This document shows, piece after piece, positions 1 through 12,721 of a stretch of 64,000 nucleotides of DNA. The position numbers and the translations under genes are program-made. The notes under the pieces were generated by a model that worked only from the letters and a program-made list of their open reading frames with translations, ran no database searches and was not told the origin of the DNA. Source of the DNA: Gammaproteobacteria bacterium (GTDB taxonomy: Bacteria; Pseudomonadota; Gammaproteobacteria; Ga0077536); contig JACQWY010000019.1 in assembly GCA_016209015.1 (NCBI GenBank), forward strand, positions 186,001 through 250,000, in the 5' to 3' direction. The number at the start of each line of letters is the position of its first letter. Position 1 is the first letter of the stretch.

Positions 1-3483
<3,483 letters not shown>

Positions 3484-3489
3484 AGGGCC

Positions 3490-3505
3490 GGCGGCGCAGG
3501 CCGCC
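3490..3505. terminator. Hairpin between convergent slmA and the 3510 gene
   Basis: GGCGGC and GCCGCC arms separated by GCAG lie between the slmA stop and the stop of the opposing gene. There is no clear T-tract, so it is only a plausible bidirectional terminator. Confidence 0.35.
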
Positions 3506-3509
3506 TCGC

Positions 3510-4163
3510 TCATTGCCGGGCGCGCAGCTCGTGGAAGCGCTTGATGTCGGCGTCGAACTTCTCGCGCAGCCGATCCTTGTCCGCGCCTTTGTTCACGATG
3601 AACTGCTTGTTCTCTTCAATCTGTTTGCCGAGGTCGTCGATGCTGTTGGCGAGCTTGGGCGGCACCGCCTTGCCGCGCCGCTCGTCGTCCGCGGCCTGCT
3701 GAATGAGCACATCCTGCTGCTTGTGGAGCTTGTCGATGTGGCTCTCGGTGAGCTTGATCTGCGAATCGATGTTCGCGAGCTGACCATCGCGCGACAGCAG
3801 GAGATCCCCTTCCGAGCTGTAGGTGTCGAGCAATACCTTGTCGCGCGCGGCCTGCTTGTGGGCTTCGTCCTCGGCGGCCTTCTTCTGCACCGCCGCCTGA
3901 CGTTCGGCTTCGAGCTCCGCTTCGGTTCGCGCCTTGTCGGTCTTCTTGACCTTGGCACCGCCGGAGCTGACCTGTTCGTGCTCGTCCTGCGAATATTCGG
4001 GGGGCACGACGTTACCGCACTCCCGCACGCCCTCCTTGTTCGTCCAGCATTTGATGGCCTTGCCCCCGCTACTGGCGGCAGGCTTGTTGCCGGCGGCATA
4101 CGCCGTGCCGGCGAGCGCGGCGAGCAGGACGGCGAAGGTGATTTGCGAAAGGGAGCTTGGCAT
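3510..4163 (-). CDS. Secreted coiled-coil protein with DUF4124-like N-terminus, function unknown
   Basis: A 217-residue exported protein. The start is the ATG at 4163 because AGGAGG sits nine bases upstream; an earlier in-frame ATG directly abuts that Shine-Dalgarno sequence. Residues 1-23 form a signal peptide ending in TAYA. A short region with two cysteines (KCWTNKEGVRECG) resembles the start of DUF4124 proteins. From about residue 60 onward the chain is a charged coiled coil rich in Lys, Glu, Ala and Gln. A TATACT hexamer on the minus strand at 4227-4222 may be a -10 box, but no good -35 is present. A periplasmic structural or scaffold role is only a guess. The upstream neighbour on the same strand, pyrE, is about 100 bp away and probably not co-transcribed. 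Confidence 0.75.
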   Translation of the reverse strand: MPSSLSQITFAVLLAALAGTAYAAGNKPAASSGGKAIKCWTNKEGVRECGNVVPPEYSQDEHEQVSSGGAKVKKTDKARTEAELEAERQAAVQKKAAEDEAHKQAARDKVLLDTYSSEGDLLLSRDGQLANIDSQIKLTESHIDKLHKQQDVLIQQAADDERRGKAVPPKLANSIDDLGKQIEENKQFIVNKGADKDRLREKFDADIKRFHELRARQ

Positions 4164-4266
4164 CGATGTCATCCTCCTGTGGTCGGCCGCACGTGGCTGC
4201 GGCATCCGTCGAATGCGCGGCGAGTATAGCAGCGCGCGATGAACCGCCCGTGAATTGGCGATGGTT

Positions 4267-4908
4267 TCAGGCCCCGTACTCGCCGCGATAAGCGGCGATG
4301 GCGGCGAGTTCTCGAGGCCGATCGGCACGCGCGGCAAGGTATTCGACGACGTGCTGGAGCGCGACGATGCTGAAGACCGGCAGACCGTGCCGCTCGCGCA
4401 CTTCCTGCGCGGCCGAGCGCGCGCCCTGTCCGCGCTCCTGGCGATCGAGCGAGATGACGACACCGCAGGGCGTCGCGCCGGCGCCGCCGATGATCGCCAC
4501 CGATTCGTTCACCGAGGTGCCGGCGGAAATGACGTCGTCGACGATCAGCACGCGACCCGCCAACGGCGCGCCGAGCGTCATCCCGCCCTCGCCGTGATCC
4601 TTCGCCTCCTTGCGGTTGAAACAGAACGGCACGTCGCGGCCATGCTTCGTCGCGAGCGCGATCGCGACCGCCGCGCCGAGCGGAATGCCCTTGTAGGCGG
4701 GACCGAACAGCATGTCGAACCCGAGGCCGCTCGAGACGATCGCCGCGGCATAGTATTCGCCGAGCCGGGCGAGCGCGACACCGCTGTCGAAGACGCCGGT
4801 GTTGAAGAAGTAGGGACTCTGGCGACCCGATTTCAAGGTGAAGCTGCCGAAACGCAGGGCCTGACGTTCGATCGCGAATTCGATGAACGCGCGCTGATAA
4901 TTTTCCAT
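4267..4908 (-). CDS. pyrE: Orotate phosphoribosyltransferase
   Basis: Transfers ribose-5-phosphate from PRPP to orotate, giving OMP, the fifth step of de novo UMP synthesis. The 213-residue protein has the expected length and an intact PRPP-binding motif, [13 protein letters not shown], near residue 118. The flexible catalytic loop ([12 protein letters not shown]) carries the conserved Lys and His residues. It is transcribed divergently from the exonuclease III gene, the same pyrE/crc arrangement as in Pseudomonas. Other pyrimidine genes lie at 24-28 kb. Confidence 0.97.
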   Translation of the reverse strand: MENYQRAFIEFAIERQALRFGSFTLKSGRQSPYFFNTGVFDSGVALARLGEYYAAAIVSSGLGFDMLFGPAYKGIPLGAAVAIALATKHGRDVPFCFNRKEAKDHGEGGMTLGAPLAGRVLIVDDVISAGTSVNESVAIIGGAGATPCGVVISLDRQERGQGARSAAQEVRERHGLPVFSIVALQHVVEYLAARADRPRELAAIAAYRGEYGA

Positions 4909-4994
4909 GCCGGGACCCGATCCGCGTGTGTAGAAGTGCCGTTATGATAAGCGTGCCGGCGCGTGCCGGGTATCGGCCTCGCCGCGAGCTTCTC

Positions 4995-5786
4995 ATGAGA
5001 ATCATCAGTCTGAACTGCAACGGCATCCGCTCCGCCTGCGCGAAGGGTTTCTACGCCTGGCTCGAGCGCCAGGACGCCGACGTCGTCTGTCTCCAGGAAA
5101 CGAAGGCGCAGATGGCGCTGCTCGACCGCGCGATCGCCCGGCCGCGCGGTTGGCACACATTCTTCATGGACGCGGAGAAGCCCGGTTACAGCGGTGTCGC
5201 GATCTTCAGCCGCCCCGAGCCCGACGCCGTGAGCTACGGTTTCGCATGGCCGGATTTCGATCGCGAGGGACGCTACGTCCAGGCGGACTTCGGCCGCCTG
5301 TCGATCGCCTCGATCTATCTGCCGTCGGGCTCCTCGAGCCCGGAGCGTCAGGCCGCGAAGTTCGATTTCATGGGGCGCTACCTGCCGCTGCTCGCCGCGC
5401 GGCGCCGCGAGGAACGCGAATACGTGCTGTGCGGCGACTGGAACATCGCGCACAAGCAGATCGATCTGAAGAACTGGCGTTCGAACCAGAAGAACTCCGG
5501 ATTCCTGCCGGAGGAGCGCGCCTGGCTCGACGAGCTGTTCGGCGCGGTGGGCTACGTCGACGCATTCCGGGCCGTGAACGTGGAGCCGGACCAGTACACC
5601 TGGTGGTCGAACCGCGGACAGGCCCGCGCGAAGAACGTGGGGTGGCGCATCGACTATCACATCGTCACGCCCGGTCTCGCCGGCAGCATCCGCAACGCGT
5701 CGATCTATACGGCGGAGCGTTTCTCCGACCACGCGCCGCTCACGCTCGACTACGATTTCTCCCCGGCCGATTTCCGGAAGCGCTGA
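4995..5786 (+). CDS. xthA: Exodeoxyribonuclease III (Crc-like subfamily, catalytic residues intact)
   Basis: AP endonuclease/3'-5' exonuclease of base-excision repair. The ATG at 4995 (263 residues) begins the conserved block MRIISLNCNGIRSA; upstream in-frame codons do not look protein-like. Overall sequence and position beside pyrE resemble Pseudomonas Crc, the catabolite repression protein, which has lost the active site. Here the nuclease residues are present: Glu in CLQETKA, Asp and Asn in CGDWNIAH, Asp in WRIDYHI, and the Asp-His pair in SDHAPL. It is therefore called an active nuclease; a second Crc-like role cannot be excluded. Its stop lies three bases before the end of convergent metW. 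Confidence 0.92.
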   Translation: MRIISLNCNGIRSACAKGFYAWLERQDADVVCLQETKAQMALLDRAIARPRGWHTFFMDAEKPGYSGVAIFSRPEPDAVSYGFAWPDFDREGRYVQADFGRLSIASIYLPSGSSSPERQAAKFDFMGRYLPLLAARRREEREYVLCGDWNIAHKQIDLKNWRSNQKNSGFLPEERAWLDELFGAVGYVDAFRAVNVEPDQYTWWSNRGQARAKNVGWRIDYHIVTPGLAGSIRNASIYTAERFSDHAPLTLDYDFSPADFRKR

Positions 5787-5789
5787 ATC

Positions 5790-6395
5790 TCACAGCACCG
5801 TCTTGCGGCGGAAGCGGTAGATCGCGATCTCGGCGAGCAGGTTCGGCAGGAAGCGCATCGCGAAGCCTGCACGGTGCTCGCTGTCGACGGCCGCTCGCTC
5901 GAGTACCTCGACCCGCTCCGTTGCGCACAAGGCTTCGAAATCGCGGATCGTGCACATGTGGATGTTCGCCGTGTCGTACCACGTGCTCGGCAGATGGCGC
6001 GTCACCGGCATCTGTCCCGTCAGGAGCTGCAGCCGGCATTTCCAATGGCCGAAATTCGGGAACGTCACGATGCCCTCGCGCCCGACGCGCAGCATCTCGC
6101 GGATGACGAGGTGCGGATAGCGCATCGCCTGCAGCGTCTGGGTCATGATCACGTAGTCGAAGGAGTCGTCGTCGAAATCCTGCAGGCCCTGATCGAGGTT
6201 GCCGTGGATGACGTTCACGCCGGCTTCGAGGCAGCGCACGATGTTCTCGCGGTCGATCTCGATGCCGTAGCCGGACACGTTCAGACGGCGACGCAGCTCG
6301 ACGAGCAGCGCGCCGTCGCCGCAGCCGAGATCGAGCACGCGGCTGCCGGGCGCGATCCATTCCGCGATGAGCGCCTGATCCTGGCGGAGACTCAT
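5790..6395 (-). CDS. metW: Methionine biosynthesis protein MetW (SAM methyltransferase fold)
   Basis: A 201-residue class I methyltransferase-fold protein. The SAM-binding motif [12 protein letters not shown] is near residue 20, and the following acidic [11 protein letters not shown] strand fits the fold. MetW proteins accompany MetX in many proteobacteria and are reported to be needed for full homoserine acyltransferase activity. A methyltransferase reaction has not been firmly assigned. The start codon overlaps the metX stop by four bases, so the two are translationally coupled. Confidence 0.93.
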   Translation of the reverse strand: MSLRQDQALIAEWIAPGSRVLDLGCGDGALLVELRRRLNVSGYGIEIDRENIVRCLEAGVNVIHGNLDQGLQDFDDDSFDYVIMTQTLQAMRYPHLVIREMLRVGREGIVTFPNFGHWKCRLQLLTGQMPVTRHLPSTWYDTANIHMCTIRDFEALCATERVEVLERAAVDSEHRAGFAMRFLPNLLAEIAIYRFRRKTVL

Positions 6396-7540
6396 GGCCG
6401 GAACTCCGCCCGGATGCGCTCGAAGTAGGTCCTCAGCACCGCGTGGTAGCGCGGGATCTCGAGCAGGAAGGAATCATGGCCGAGCTCGGACTCGATTTCG
6501 ACGTAGCTCACGTCGCGATCGGCGTCGAGCAGCGCGCGGACGATCTCGCGCGAACGCGCCGGCGAGAAGCGCCAGTCGCTGCTGAAGGAGACGACGAGGA
6601 ACTTCGCCTTCGCCTGCTTGACCGCCTGCGTGAGATTGTCGCCGTGGCGCGCGGCCGGGTCGAAATAATCGAGCGAGCGGGTCATGAGCAGATAGGTGTT
6701 CGCATCGAAACGGCCGACGAACGACGTGCCCTGGTGGCGCAGATAGCTCTCGATCTGGAACTCGACGTCGTAGCCGAAGTTGAGCTTGCCGTCGCGCAGC
6801 TCGCGCCCGAAGCGGGCGTGCAGCACGTCGTCGGACAGATACGTGATGTGGCCCAGCATGCGCGCGAGCATGAGCCCGTGCTGCGGCACGACGCCGTGTT
6901 CGTAGTAGCGTCCGCCGTGGAAGTTCGCGTCCGAGCGGATGGCCTGACGCGCGACCTCGTTGAACGCGATGTTCTGCGTCGAGAGCTTCGACGCGGCGGC
7001 GATGACGGCGGCGTGGCGCACGCGTTCGGGGTGATCGATCGACCACTGCAGCGCCTGCATGCCGCCGAGACTGCCGCCGAGGATCGCGGCCCAGCTCCGG
7101 ATGCCGAGCACGTCCGCGAGCCGCGCCTGACTCTCGACCCAGTCGCGAACCGTGACGATCGGAAAATCCGGGCCGTACGCGCGGCCGGTCGCCGGATTGA
7201 TCGACAAGGGTCCCGTCGAGCCCGCGCAACCGCCGAGGTTGTTCGGGCAGACGACGAAGAAGTGATTCGTGTCGACGGGCTTGCCGGGGCCGATGCAGTT
7301 GTCCCACCACCCGGCCTTCGCATCCTCGGCCTTGTGGTAGCCGGCCGCGTGATGGTCGCCGCTCAGGGCGTGGCAGATCAGCACCGCGTTGTCGGCCGCC
7401 GCGTTCAGCGTGCCATAGGTCTCGTAGACGAGCTCGTACCCCGGGAGCGCCGCGCCGCAGTCGAGCTGCAGGGGTTCTTCGAAGAGATGCTTGCGCGGGC
7501 TTACCAGACCGACGCTGTCGGCAGGTATCTCTGTAGGCAT
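6392..7540 (-). CDS. metX: Homoserine O-acyltransferase MetX
   Basis: Activates homoserine by acyl transfer (acetyl- or succinyl-CoA) as the first committed step of methionine synthesis. The 382-residue alpha/beta hydrolase has the nucleophile elbow GGSLGGMQ near residue 151, the N-terminal [11 protein letters not shown] segment, and the C-terminal catalytic Asp and His (SDWRF and ELGHDSF). Gammaproteobacterial MetX with MetW often prefers succinyl-CoA; I cannot decide the donor from reading. First gene of a two-gene operon with metW. Confidence 0.95.
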   Translation of the reverse strand: MPTEIPADSVGLVSPRKHLFEEPLQLDCGAALPGYELVYETYGTLNAAADNAVLICHALSGDHHAAGYHKAEDAKAGWWDNCIGPGKPVDTNHFFVVCPNNLGGCAGSTGPLSINPATGRAYGPDFPIVTVRDWVESQARLADVLGIRSWAAILGGSLGGMQALQWSIDHPERVRHAAVIAAASKLSTQNIAFNEVARQAIRSDANFHGGRYYEHGVVPQHGLMLARMLGHITYLSDDVLHARFGRELRDGKLNFGYDVEFQIESYLRHQGTSFVGRFDANTYLLMTRSLDYFDPAARHGDNLTQAVKQAKAKFLVVSFSSDWRFSPARSREIVRALLDADRDVSYVEIESELGHDSFLLEIPRYHAVLRTYFERIRAEFRP

Positions 7541-7619
7541 TCGGCTCGGCCCATGGGTGCGAAAGGGAGCGGGAGTGCGAGTCTAAAGTGTGCCACCGCG
7601 CGCCGCAACGCCAGGGCGC

Positions 7620-7925
7620 TCAGGCCTCGCGGGGCAGCCCGCCCAGGGCCGCGTACCAGCCCGGGAGACTCGCGGGACGCTCGACCGCAACGGTCTTGTT
7701 CTGCCCCTTCTCACCCTGGACGAGCGTGACGCGCTGCTGGGGCACGCCGAACTCGCGGGCGAAGAGCGTCACGATCGCGCCGTTCGCCTTGTTGTCGACG
7801 GGCGGGGCGGTGATGCGCACGCGCAGCCGTTCCCCATACAGACCCTCGACGAGCTCGCGCTTCGCCCGCGGCTGGACGCGGAGATCGAGCAGCAGCGTCT
7901 CGCCCTGCCAGCGCTGCCAGCTCAT
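7620..7925 (-). CDS. yggU: YggU family (DUF167) protein
   Basis: A 101-residue small cytoplasmic protein of the widespread DUF167/YggU family, function unknown. The ATG at 7925 precedes MSWQRWQG. The conserved core is VQPRAKRE and the strand-turn ITAPPVDNKANGAIV. Located eight bases downstream of yggT in the conserved yggS-proC-yggT-yggU arrangement. Confidence 0.9.
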   Translation of the reverse strand: MSWQRWQGETLLLDLRVQPRAKRELVEGLYGERLRVRITAPPVDNKANGAIVTLFAREFGVPQQRVTLVQGEKGQNKTVAVERPASLPGWYAALGGLPREA

Positions 7926-7933
7926 CGCCGGGC

Positions 7934-8509
7934 TCAGATGAGGGCGACGCCGAGATCCTTCAGCGGCGCCACGACGAGGATCAGCACGAGCTGCAGGCCG
8001 AGCAGCACGACGAGCGGCGAGAGATCGAGACCGCCGAGCGTCGGCAGCCGGCGGCGTACCGGCCGCAGCAGCGGCGCAATCACGCTCTCTACCACGCCGA
8101 GCACGGGGTTGTACGTGCCGGGTGCGATCCAGCTCGCGACGACGGCGATGAAGATGCCGAAGATGTAGAGGTAGATCCCCTTGCTCAAGAGTTCGGCGAT
8201 CGCGAGCACGAGGAGTCCCGGCGGCCGGATCGAATGACCGACGAGCAGCATCAGCAGGCAGGTGTTGATGATCTGCAGCACGACGAGCAGCAGGACCGAG
8301 GAGCTGTCGATCCGGCCGACGGCCGGGATGTAGCGACGCAGCGGCCGCACCAGCGGATTCGTCACCTTGACGATCGCCTGGCACAGCGGATTGTAGAAAT
8401 CCGCCCGCACGAGCTGGAGGATGAGCCGCAGCATCACCGCCCCGATGTAGAGACCGAAGACCGTGTTCAGCAGGAAGACGAGCGCGTTCGAGAGATAGCC
8501 GCCGCTCAT
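7934..8509 (-). CDS. yggT: YggT family integral membrane protein
   Basis: A 191-residue membrane protein with two YggT repeats. Each has a hydrophobic helix pair around an NPL/NPV-Rxxx-P segment (NPLVRPLRRYIP, then NPVLGVV and LLRPVRRRLP). About four transmembrane helices are visible. YggT members have been linked to osmotic or ion tolerance and, in plastids and cyanobacteria, to membrane-complex assembly; the role here is unproved. ATG at 8509 overlaps the proC stop by one base (TGATG), so translation is coupled. Confidence 0.93.
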   Translation of the reverse strand: MSGGYLSNALVFLLNTVFGLYIGAVMLRLILQLVRADFYNPLCQAIVKVTNPLVRPLRRYIPAVGRIDSSSVLLLVVLQIINTCLLMLLVGHSIRPPGLLVLAIAELLSKGIYLYIFGIFIAVVASWIAPGTYNPVLGVVESVIAPLLRPVRRRLPTLGGLDLSPLVVLLGLQLVLILVVAPLKDLGVALI

Positions 8510-9330
8510 CAGCTTTTCCCCAGTTCCTGCGCGAGCTCGCGGGCCCGGTCGCGCGCGGCGTGCAGCGCCTCGTCGAAGAGCGCGGGCAGGCCGCCGCCCG
8601 TCAGCACGGCGAGCGCGCGTTCCGTGGTTCCGCCCTTGGACGTGACCTGGGCACGCAGCGTCGCAGGGTCGAATTCGGAGCGGCTCGCGAGCTCGGCAGC
8701 ACCGAGGCCCGTTTCGATCGCGAGCGCGCGCGCCGTCGCCGCTTCGAGGCCGAGCGCGGTACCGGCCGCCTCGAGCGCTTCGAGCACGAGGAAGAAATAC
8801 GCCGGGCCGCTGCCCGAGAGCGCGGTGACTGCGTCGATGAGGTCTTCGCGCTCCACCCAGACCGTCTTGCCGACCGCATCGAGGATGCCGGCCGCGACCG
8901 CGCGCTGCGTGCCGTCGACCCCGGGTCCGGCGTAGAGCCCGGCGATGCCGCGGCCGACGAGCGCCGGCGTGTTCGGCATGCTGCGCACGACGGGCACGTC
9001 GCCGAGCCATTCGGCGAGCAGTCCGGTCGTGATGCCCGCGGCGATGGAGAGCATCAGCGGGCGGCGCACCGCGAGCGCCGGCCGCAGCGCTCGGGCGACG
9101 GCCTTCAATTGCTGCGGCTTGACGGCGAGCACGACGACGTCCGCCTCCGCGACGGCCTCGGCGTTGTCGGCGGTCGCGAGCACGCCGTAGCGCTCCGCGA
9201 CGAGCGCGCGCGCCGCCGGCTCGGGATCCGCGACCCGGATGCGCGAGGCCGCATAGCCCTGCGCGAGCAGGCCGCCGAGGATGGCGCGGCCCATGTTGCC
9301 GCCGCCGATGAAGGCTAGACCACGTGCCAT
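8509..9330 (-). CDS. proC: Pyrroline-5-carboxylate reductase
   Basis: Last step of proline synthesis: NAD(P)H-dependent reduction of pyrroline-5-carboxylate. The 273 residues match the family. The Rossmann motif FIGGGNMGRAI is at the N-terminus, VVLAVKPQQL is near residue 70, and the C-terminal signature runs through LSGSGPAYFFLVLEAL and the TSKGGTTE block. Member of the yggS-proC-yggT-yggU cluster. Confidence 0.96.
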   Translation of the reverse strand: MARGLAFIGGGNMGRAILGGLLAQGYAASRIRVADPEPAARALVAERYGVLATADNAEAVAEADVVVLAVKPQQLKAVARALRPALAVRRPLMLSIAAGITTGLLAEWLGDVPVVRSMPNTPALVGRGIAGLYAGPGVDGTQRAVAAGILDAVGKTVWVEREDLIDAVTALSGSGPAYFFLVLEALEAAGTALGLEAATARALAIETGLGAAELASRSEFDPATLRAQVTSKGGTTERALAVLTGGGLPALFDEALHAARDRARELAQELGKS

Positions 9331-9387
9331 GGCGTTCCCTGGAGCATTCGTGAGTGGAGGCGCGAGTTTAGCATCCGCCGTACGGCC

Positions 9388-10083
9388 TCAGCCCTCGGCG
9401 CGCGGCCGCGCGCCGAACAGCGCCGTACCGATGCGGACGATCGTCGCGCCTTCGGCGATCGCCGCTTCGAAATCGCCGGACGTCCCCATCGACAGCGTAT
9501 CGAGCGTCGGGTCGCCGAGTGCGGCGAGCGCCTCGCGTACCCGCCGGAACCCCGCGCGCTGGCGCGCGAAGTCGTCTTCCGGCGCCGGCAACGCCATCAG
9601 GCCGCGCAGGCGGAGCCGCGGCAGCTCACGGCAACAGGCGAGGAGCTCCGGCAGCGCGGCGGGATCGATCCCGCCCTTGCTCGCCTCGCCGCTCACGTTC
9701 ACCTCGACGAGGCACTCCAGCGGCGGGAGCCCGGGCGGGCGCTGGGCATCGAGCCGCTCGGCGATCTTCAGCCGGTCGAGCGTATGGACCCAGGTGAAAT
9801 GCGCCGCGATGTCGCGCGTCTTGTTCGACTGGATGCGACCGATGAAATGCCAGCTCAAGCCCAGCCCCTCCAGGCGCGCTACTTTCGGGAGTGCCTCCTG
9901 CAGGTAGTTCTCCCCGAACGCCCGTTGTCCGGATGCCGCGAGCGCGGCGATCGCTTCCGGCGGCTGCTGCTTGCTGACGGCGAGCAGGCCCACGCTGCCC
10001 GGCGCGCGCCCGTGACGGCGCTCGGCATCCCGGATGCGGGCAAGCACGGTAGCGAGCGGGGCAGCGGCGGCGGGAGTCGTCAT
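9388..10083 (-). CDS. yggS: YggS family pyridoxal-5'-phosphate homeostasis protein
   Basis: PLP-binding alanine-racemase-like barrel protein (COG0325) that buffers pyridoxal phosphate. The PLP lysine is in LLAVSKQQP near residue 35. GENYLQEA, WHFIGRIQSNKT and the C-terminal LSMGTSGDFEAAI are intact. The ATG at 10083 gives 231 residues; a GTG at 10092 would add three. Neither has a clear Shine-Dalgarno. The gene is divergent from pilT, the common proteobacterial arrangement. Confidence 0.95.
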   Translation of the reverse strand: MTTPAAAAPLATVLARIRDAERRHGRAPGSVGLLAVSKQQPPEAIAALAASGQRAFGENYLQEALPKVARLEGLGLSWHFIGRIQSNKTRDIAAHFTWVHTLDRLKIAERLDAQRPPGLPPLECLVEVNVSGEASKGGIDPAALPELLACCRELPRLRLRGLMALPAPEDDFARQRAGFRRVREALAALGDPTLDTLSMGTSGDFEAAIAEGATIVRIGTALFGARPRAEG

Positions 10084-10282
10084 GGCGTGCACTATAATTC
10101 AGCGGCGGTGCTTCGCAGGGCTCGCATGACAACTCACGGCATTGCTTGTTAGAGTTTCGGCGCAGACTGAAGACCACGGGGCAAGCCGCTGTATTTTAGA
10201 AGTGGTTTCGACGCGAGGCGAGCGCCGCGACCACTTCGCGCCGCAGATGCTTCGATTGAGTATGCAATGAAAGGGGCTCGGA

Positions 10283-11317
10283 ATGGACATCGGTGAGTTG
10301 CTTGCCTTCAGCGTGAAGAACGGTGCGTCGGACCTCCATCTCTCGGCAGGTCTGCCGCCGATGATCCGCGTCGACGGCGACGTCCGGCGCATCAACGTCC
10401 CGGCGATGCAGCACAAGGACGTTCACGATCTCGTCTACGACATCATGAACGACAAGCAGCGCAAGGACTACGAGGAGTTCCTCGAGTGCGACTTCTCGTT
10501 CGAAATCCCGGGTCTCGCGCGCTTCCGCGTCAACGCGTTCAACCAGAATCGCGGCTCGGGCGCGGTGTTCCGTACGATTCCCTCGACGATCCTGAGCCTA
10601 GAAGATCTGAAATGCCCGTCGATCTTCAAGGACATCTCGGATTTCCCGCGCGGCGTCGTGCTCGTCACGGGGCCGACCGGATCCGGCAAGTCGACGACGC
10701 TCGCGGCGATGATCAACCACAAGAACGAAAACGAGTACGGTCACATCCTCACCATCGAGGATCCGATCGAATTCGTGCACCAGAGCAAGAAGTGCCTCAT
10801 CAACCAGCGCGAGGTGCATCGCGACACGCTCGGCTTCAACGAGGCGCTGCGCTCGGCGCTGCGCGAGGATCCCGACACCATCCTCGTCGGCGAAATGCGC
10901 GACCTGGAGACGATCCGCCTCGCGCTGACCGCGGCCGAGACGGGCCACCTCGTGTTCGGCACGCTGCACACGAGCTCGGCGGCGAAGACGATCGACCGTA
11001 TCGTCGACGTGTTCCCGGCGGAGGAGAAGGACATGGTGCGCGCGATGCTCTCCGAGAGCTTGCGGGCCGTCATCTCGCAGACCCTGCTGAAGAAGAACGG
11101 CGGCGGACGCTGTGCGGCGCACGAAATCATGATGGGCACGCCCGCCATTCGCAATCTCATTCGTGAGAACAAGATCGCCCAGATGTACTCGGCGATCCAG
11201 ACCGGACAGCAATTCGGCATGCAGACGCTCGATCAGTGTCTGCAGCAGCTCGTGCAGAAGGGTCTCGTCTCGCGCACGGAAGCGCGCATCAAGGCGCAGA
11301 ACAAGGACCTGTTCTAG
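10283..11317 (+). CDS. pilT: Type IV pilus retraction ATPase PilT
   Basis: Hexameric cytoplasmic ATPase that depolymerises type IV pili to power twitching motility. The 344 residues match canonical PilT. The N-terminal PAS-like domain starts MDIGELLAFSV. Walker A GPTGSGKST is near residue 130, Walker B/Asp box TILVGEMRD near 200, and the His box HTSSAAKTIDRI follows. An AGGGG ribosome-binding site lies about seven bases upstream of the ATG. Followed by a hairpin array and two more PilT-family genes. Confidence 0.97.
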   Translation: MDIGELLAFSVKNGASDLHLSAGLPPMIRVDGDVRRINVPAMQHKDVHDLVYDIMNDKQRKDYEEFLECDFSFEIPGLARFRVNAFNQNRGSGAVFRTIPSTILSLEDLKCPSIFKDISDFPRGVVLVTGPTGSGKSTTLAAMINHKNENEYGHILTIEDPIEFVHQSKKCLINQREVHRDTLGFNEALRSALREDPDTILVGEMRDLETIRLALTAAETGHLVFGTLHTSSAAKTIDRIVDVFPAEEKDMVRAMLSESLRAVISQTLLKKNGGGRCAAHEIMMGTPAIRNLIRENKIAQMYSAIQTGQQFGMQTLDQCLQQLVQKGLVSRTEARIKAQNKDLF

Positions 11318-11453
11318 GGAAGCTCTGAATAAGTCCATCCTGGACTTTTCAGAGCACGGTCGGCAAGAAGCGTGGTTCTTGCCGACCTTACGTGAACAAT
11401 GGCTTACGCCACTGTTCACGGCGGCACATCCCTGTGCCGCCGGAAGCTCTGAA
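11318..11453 (+). repeat. Array of four tandem hairpins flanked by a 12-bp direct repeat
   Basis: This fills most of the 203-bp gap between pilT and pilU. Hairpin A: 11322-11337 with 11341-11355 (15 pairs, one bulged T). B: 11358-11369 with 11376-11387 (12 perfect pairs). C: 11392-11403 with 11408-11419 (11 of 12). D: 11420-11428 with 11433-11441 (9 perfect, extendable by one). The sequence GGAAGCTCTGAA occurs at both ends (11318-11329 and 11442-11453). It looks like a non-coding, REP-like or miniature element rather than a simple terminator. It could also attenuate read-through from pilT. Confidence 0.8.
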
Positions 11454-11520
11454 CGCGTGACAGGCCACGGCCCCGGCGCGACGCGTCCGGGCGGTTCGAC
11501 TCAACAGCCGGAGAGCGGAT

Positions 11521-12690
11521 ATGGAACGCGAGCAAGCAATCAAGTACATGCGGGATCTGCTCAAGCTCATGGTGGAGAAGAAGGGCTCCGACCTCTTCAT
11601 CACCGTGGACTTTCCGCCCGCGATCAAGATCGACGGCAAGATCACGCCCGTCTCGAAGACGAAGCTCACGTCCGAGAATACCAAGGCGCTGACTTACGCA
11701 ATCATGAACGACCGCCAGTTGAAGGAGTACGAGGCGACGAAGGAATGCAACTTCGCCATCGCGCCCGCCGGCATCGGCCGCTTCCGCGTCAACTCCTACA
11801 TCCAGCAGGGCTACACGGGCATGGTCCTGCGCACGATCGAGACGAAGGTGCCCACGCTCGACGGCCTCGGGTTGCCGCCGGTCATGAAGGAAATCTCCAT
11901 GACGAAGCGCGGCCTCGTCATCATGGTCGGCGGTACGGGCTCCGGCAAGTCGACCTCGCTCGCGGCGATGATCAACCATCGCAACGAGAACAGCTACGGC
12001 CACATCATCACGATCGAGGACCCGATCGAGTACGTCCATCCGCACAAGAACTGCATCCTCACCCAGCGCGAAGTGGGCGTGGACACGGACGACTGGGAAA
12101 TCGCGCTGAAGAACACGCTGCGCCAGGCGCCCGACGTCATCCTCCTCGGCGAAATCCGCGATCGCGAGACGATGGAATTCGGCCTCGCCTTCGCCGAAAC
12201 CGGCCACCTCGCGATGGCCACGCTGCACGCGAACAGCTCGAACCAGGCGCTCGACCGCGTCATCAACTTCTTCCCCGAGGAGCGCCACCAGCAGCTCTTC
12301 ATGGATCTCTCGCTCAACATGAAGGCCATCATCTCGCAGCGGCTCCTGAAGAAAATCGACGGCAAGGGACGCGTCGCCGCGATCGAGATCATGCTGAATT
12401 CTCCCTTGATCAACGACCTCATCCTGAAGGGCGAAATCCACCAGCTGAAGGAAATCATGGCGAAGTCGAACGAGCTCGGCATGAAGACGTTCGACCAGGC
12501 GCTGTTCGACCTCTACGAAGCCGATCTCATCAGCTACGAGGACGCGATTCGCAACGCCGATTCGATGAACGAGCTGCGCCTGCGCATCAAGCTGCAGGGC
12601 AAGGCAGCGAAGCACAGCGACAAGCTCGCCGGTCTCGACCATCTCTCGCTAGAGCAGACGGTGGAGGAATCCGGCATGATGTTGCGCTGA
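11521..12690 (+). CDS. pilU: Type IV pilus retraction-associated ATPase PilU
   Basis: Paralogue of PilT that cooperates with it in retraction, especially under load. The 389 residues match the longer PilU subfamily. Walker A GGTGSGKST is near residue 136, Walker B/Asp box ILLGEIRDRETM and His box HANSSNQALDRV are intact. The charged C-terminal tail beyond about residue 350 is typical of PilU. Followed 31 bp downstream by a third family member. Confidence 0.95.
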   Translation: MEREQAIKYMRDLLKLMVEKKGSDLFITVDFPPAIKIDGKITPVSKTKLTSENTKALTYAIMNDRQLKEYEATKECNFAIAPAGIGRFRVNSYIQQGYTGMVLRTIETKVPTLDGLGLPPVMKEISMTKRGLVIMVGGTGSGKSTSLAAMINHRNENSYGHIITIEDPIEYVHPHKNCILTQREVGVDTDDWEIALKNTLRQAPDVILLGEIRDRETMEFGLAFAETGHLAMATLHANSSNQALDRVINFFPEERHQQLFMDLSLNMKAIISQRLLKKIDGKGRVAAIEIMLNSPLINDLILKGEIHQLKEIMAKSNELGMKTFDQALFDLYEADLISYEDAIRNADSMNELRLRIKLQGKAAKHSDKLAGLDHLSLEQTVEESGMMLR

Positions 12691-12721
12691 GCGGCACGCG
12701 CGGATCGACCAGGGAGCACGC

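Noticed and set aside
4943-4948. TATGAT box between pyrE and the exonuclease gene
   Set aside because: No matching -35 at proper spacing on either strand.
10093-10098. Perfect TATAAT between yggS and pilT
   Set aside because: No -35-like hexamer 16-18 bases upstream on the plus strand, and it lies 185 bases from pilT; chance occurrence cannot be excluded.
10093-10282. Possible c-di-GMP or other riboswitch in the pilT leader
   Set aside because: I could not find conserved riboswitch core elements; only an ordinary leader is visible.
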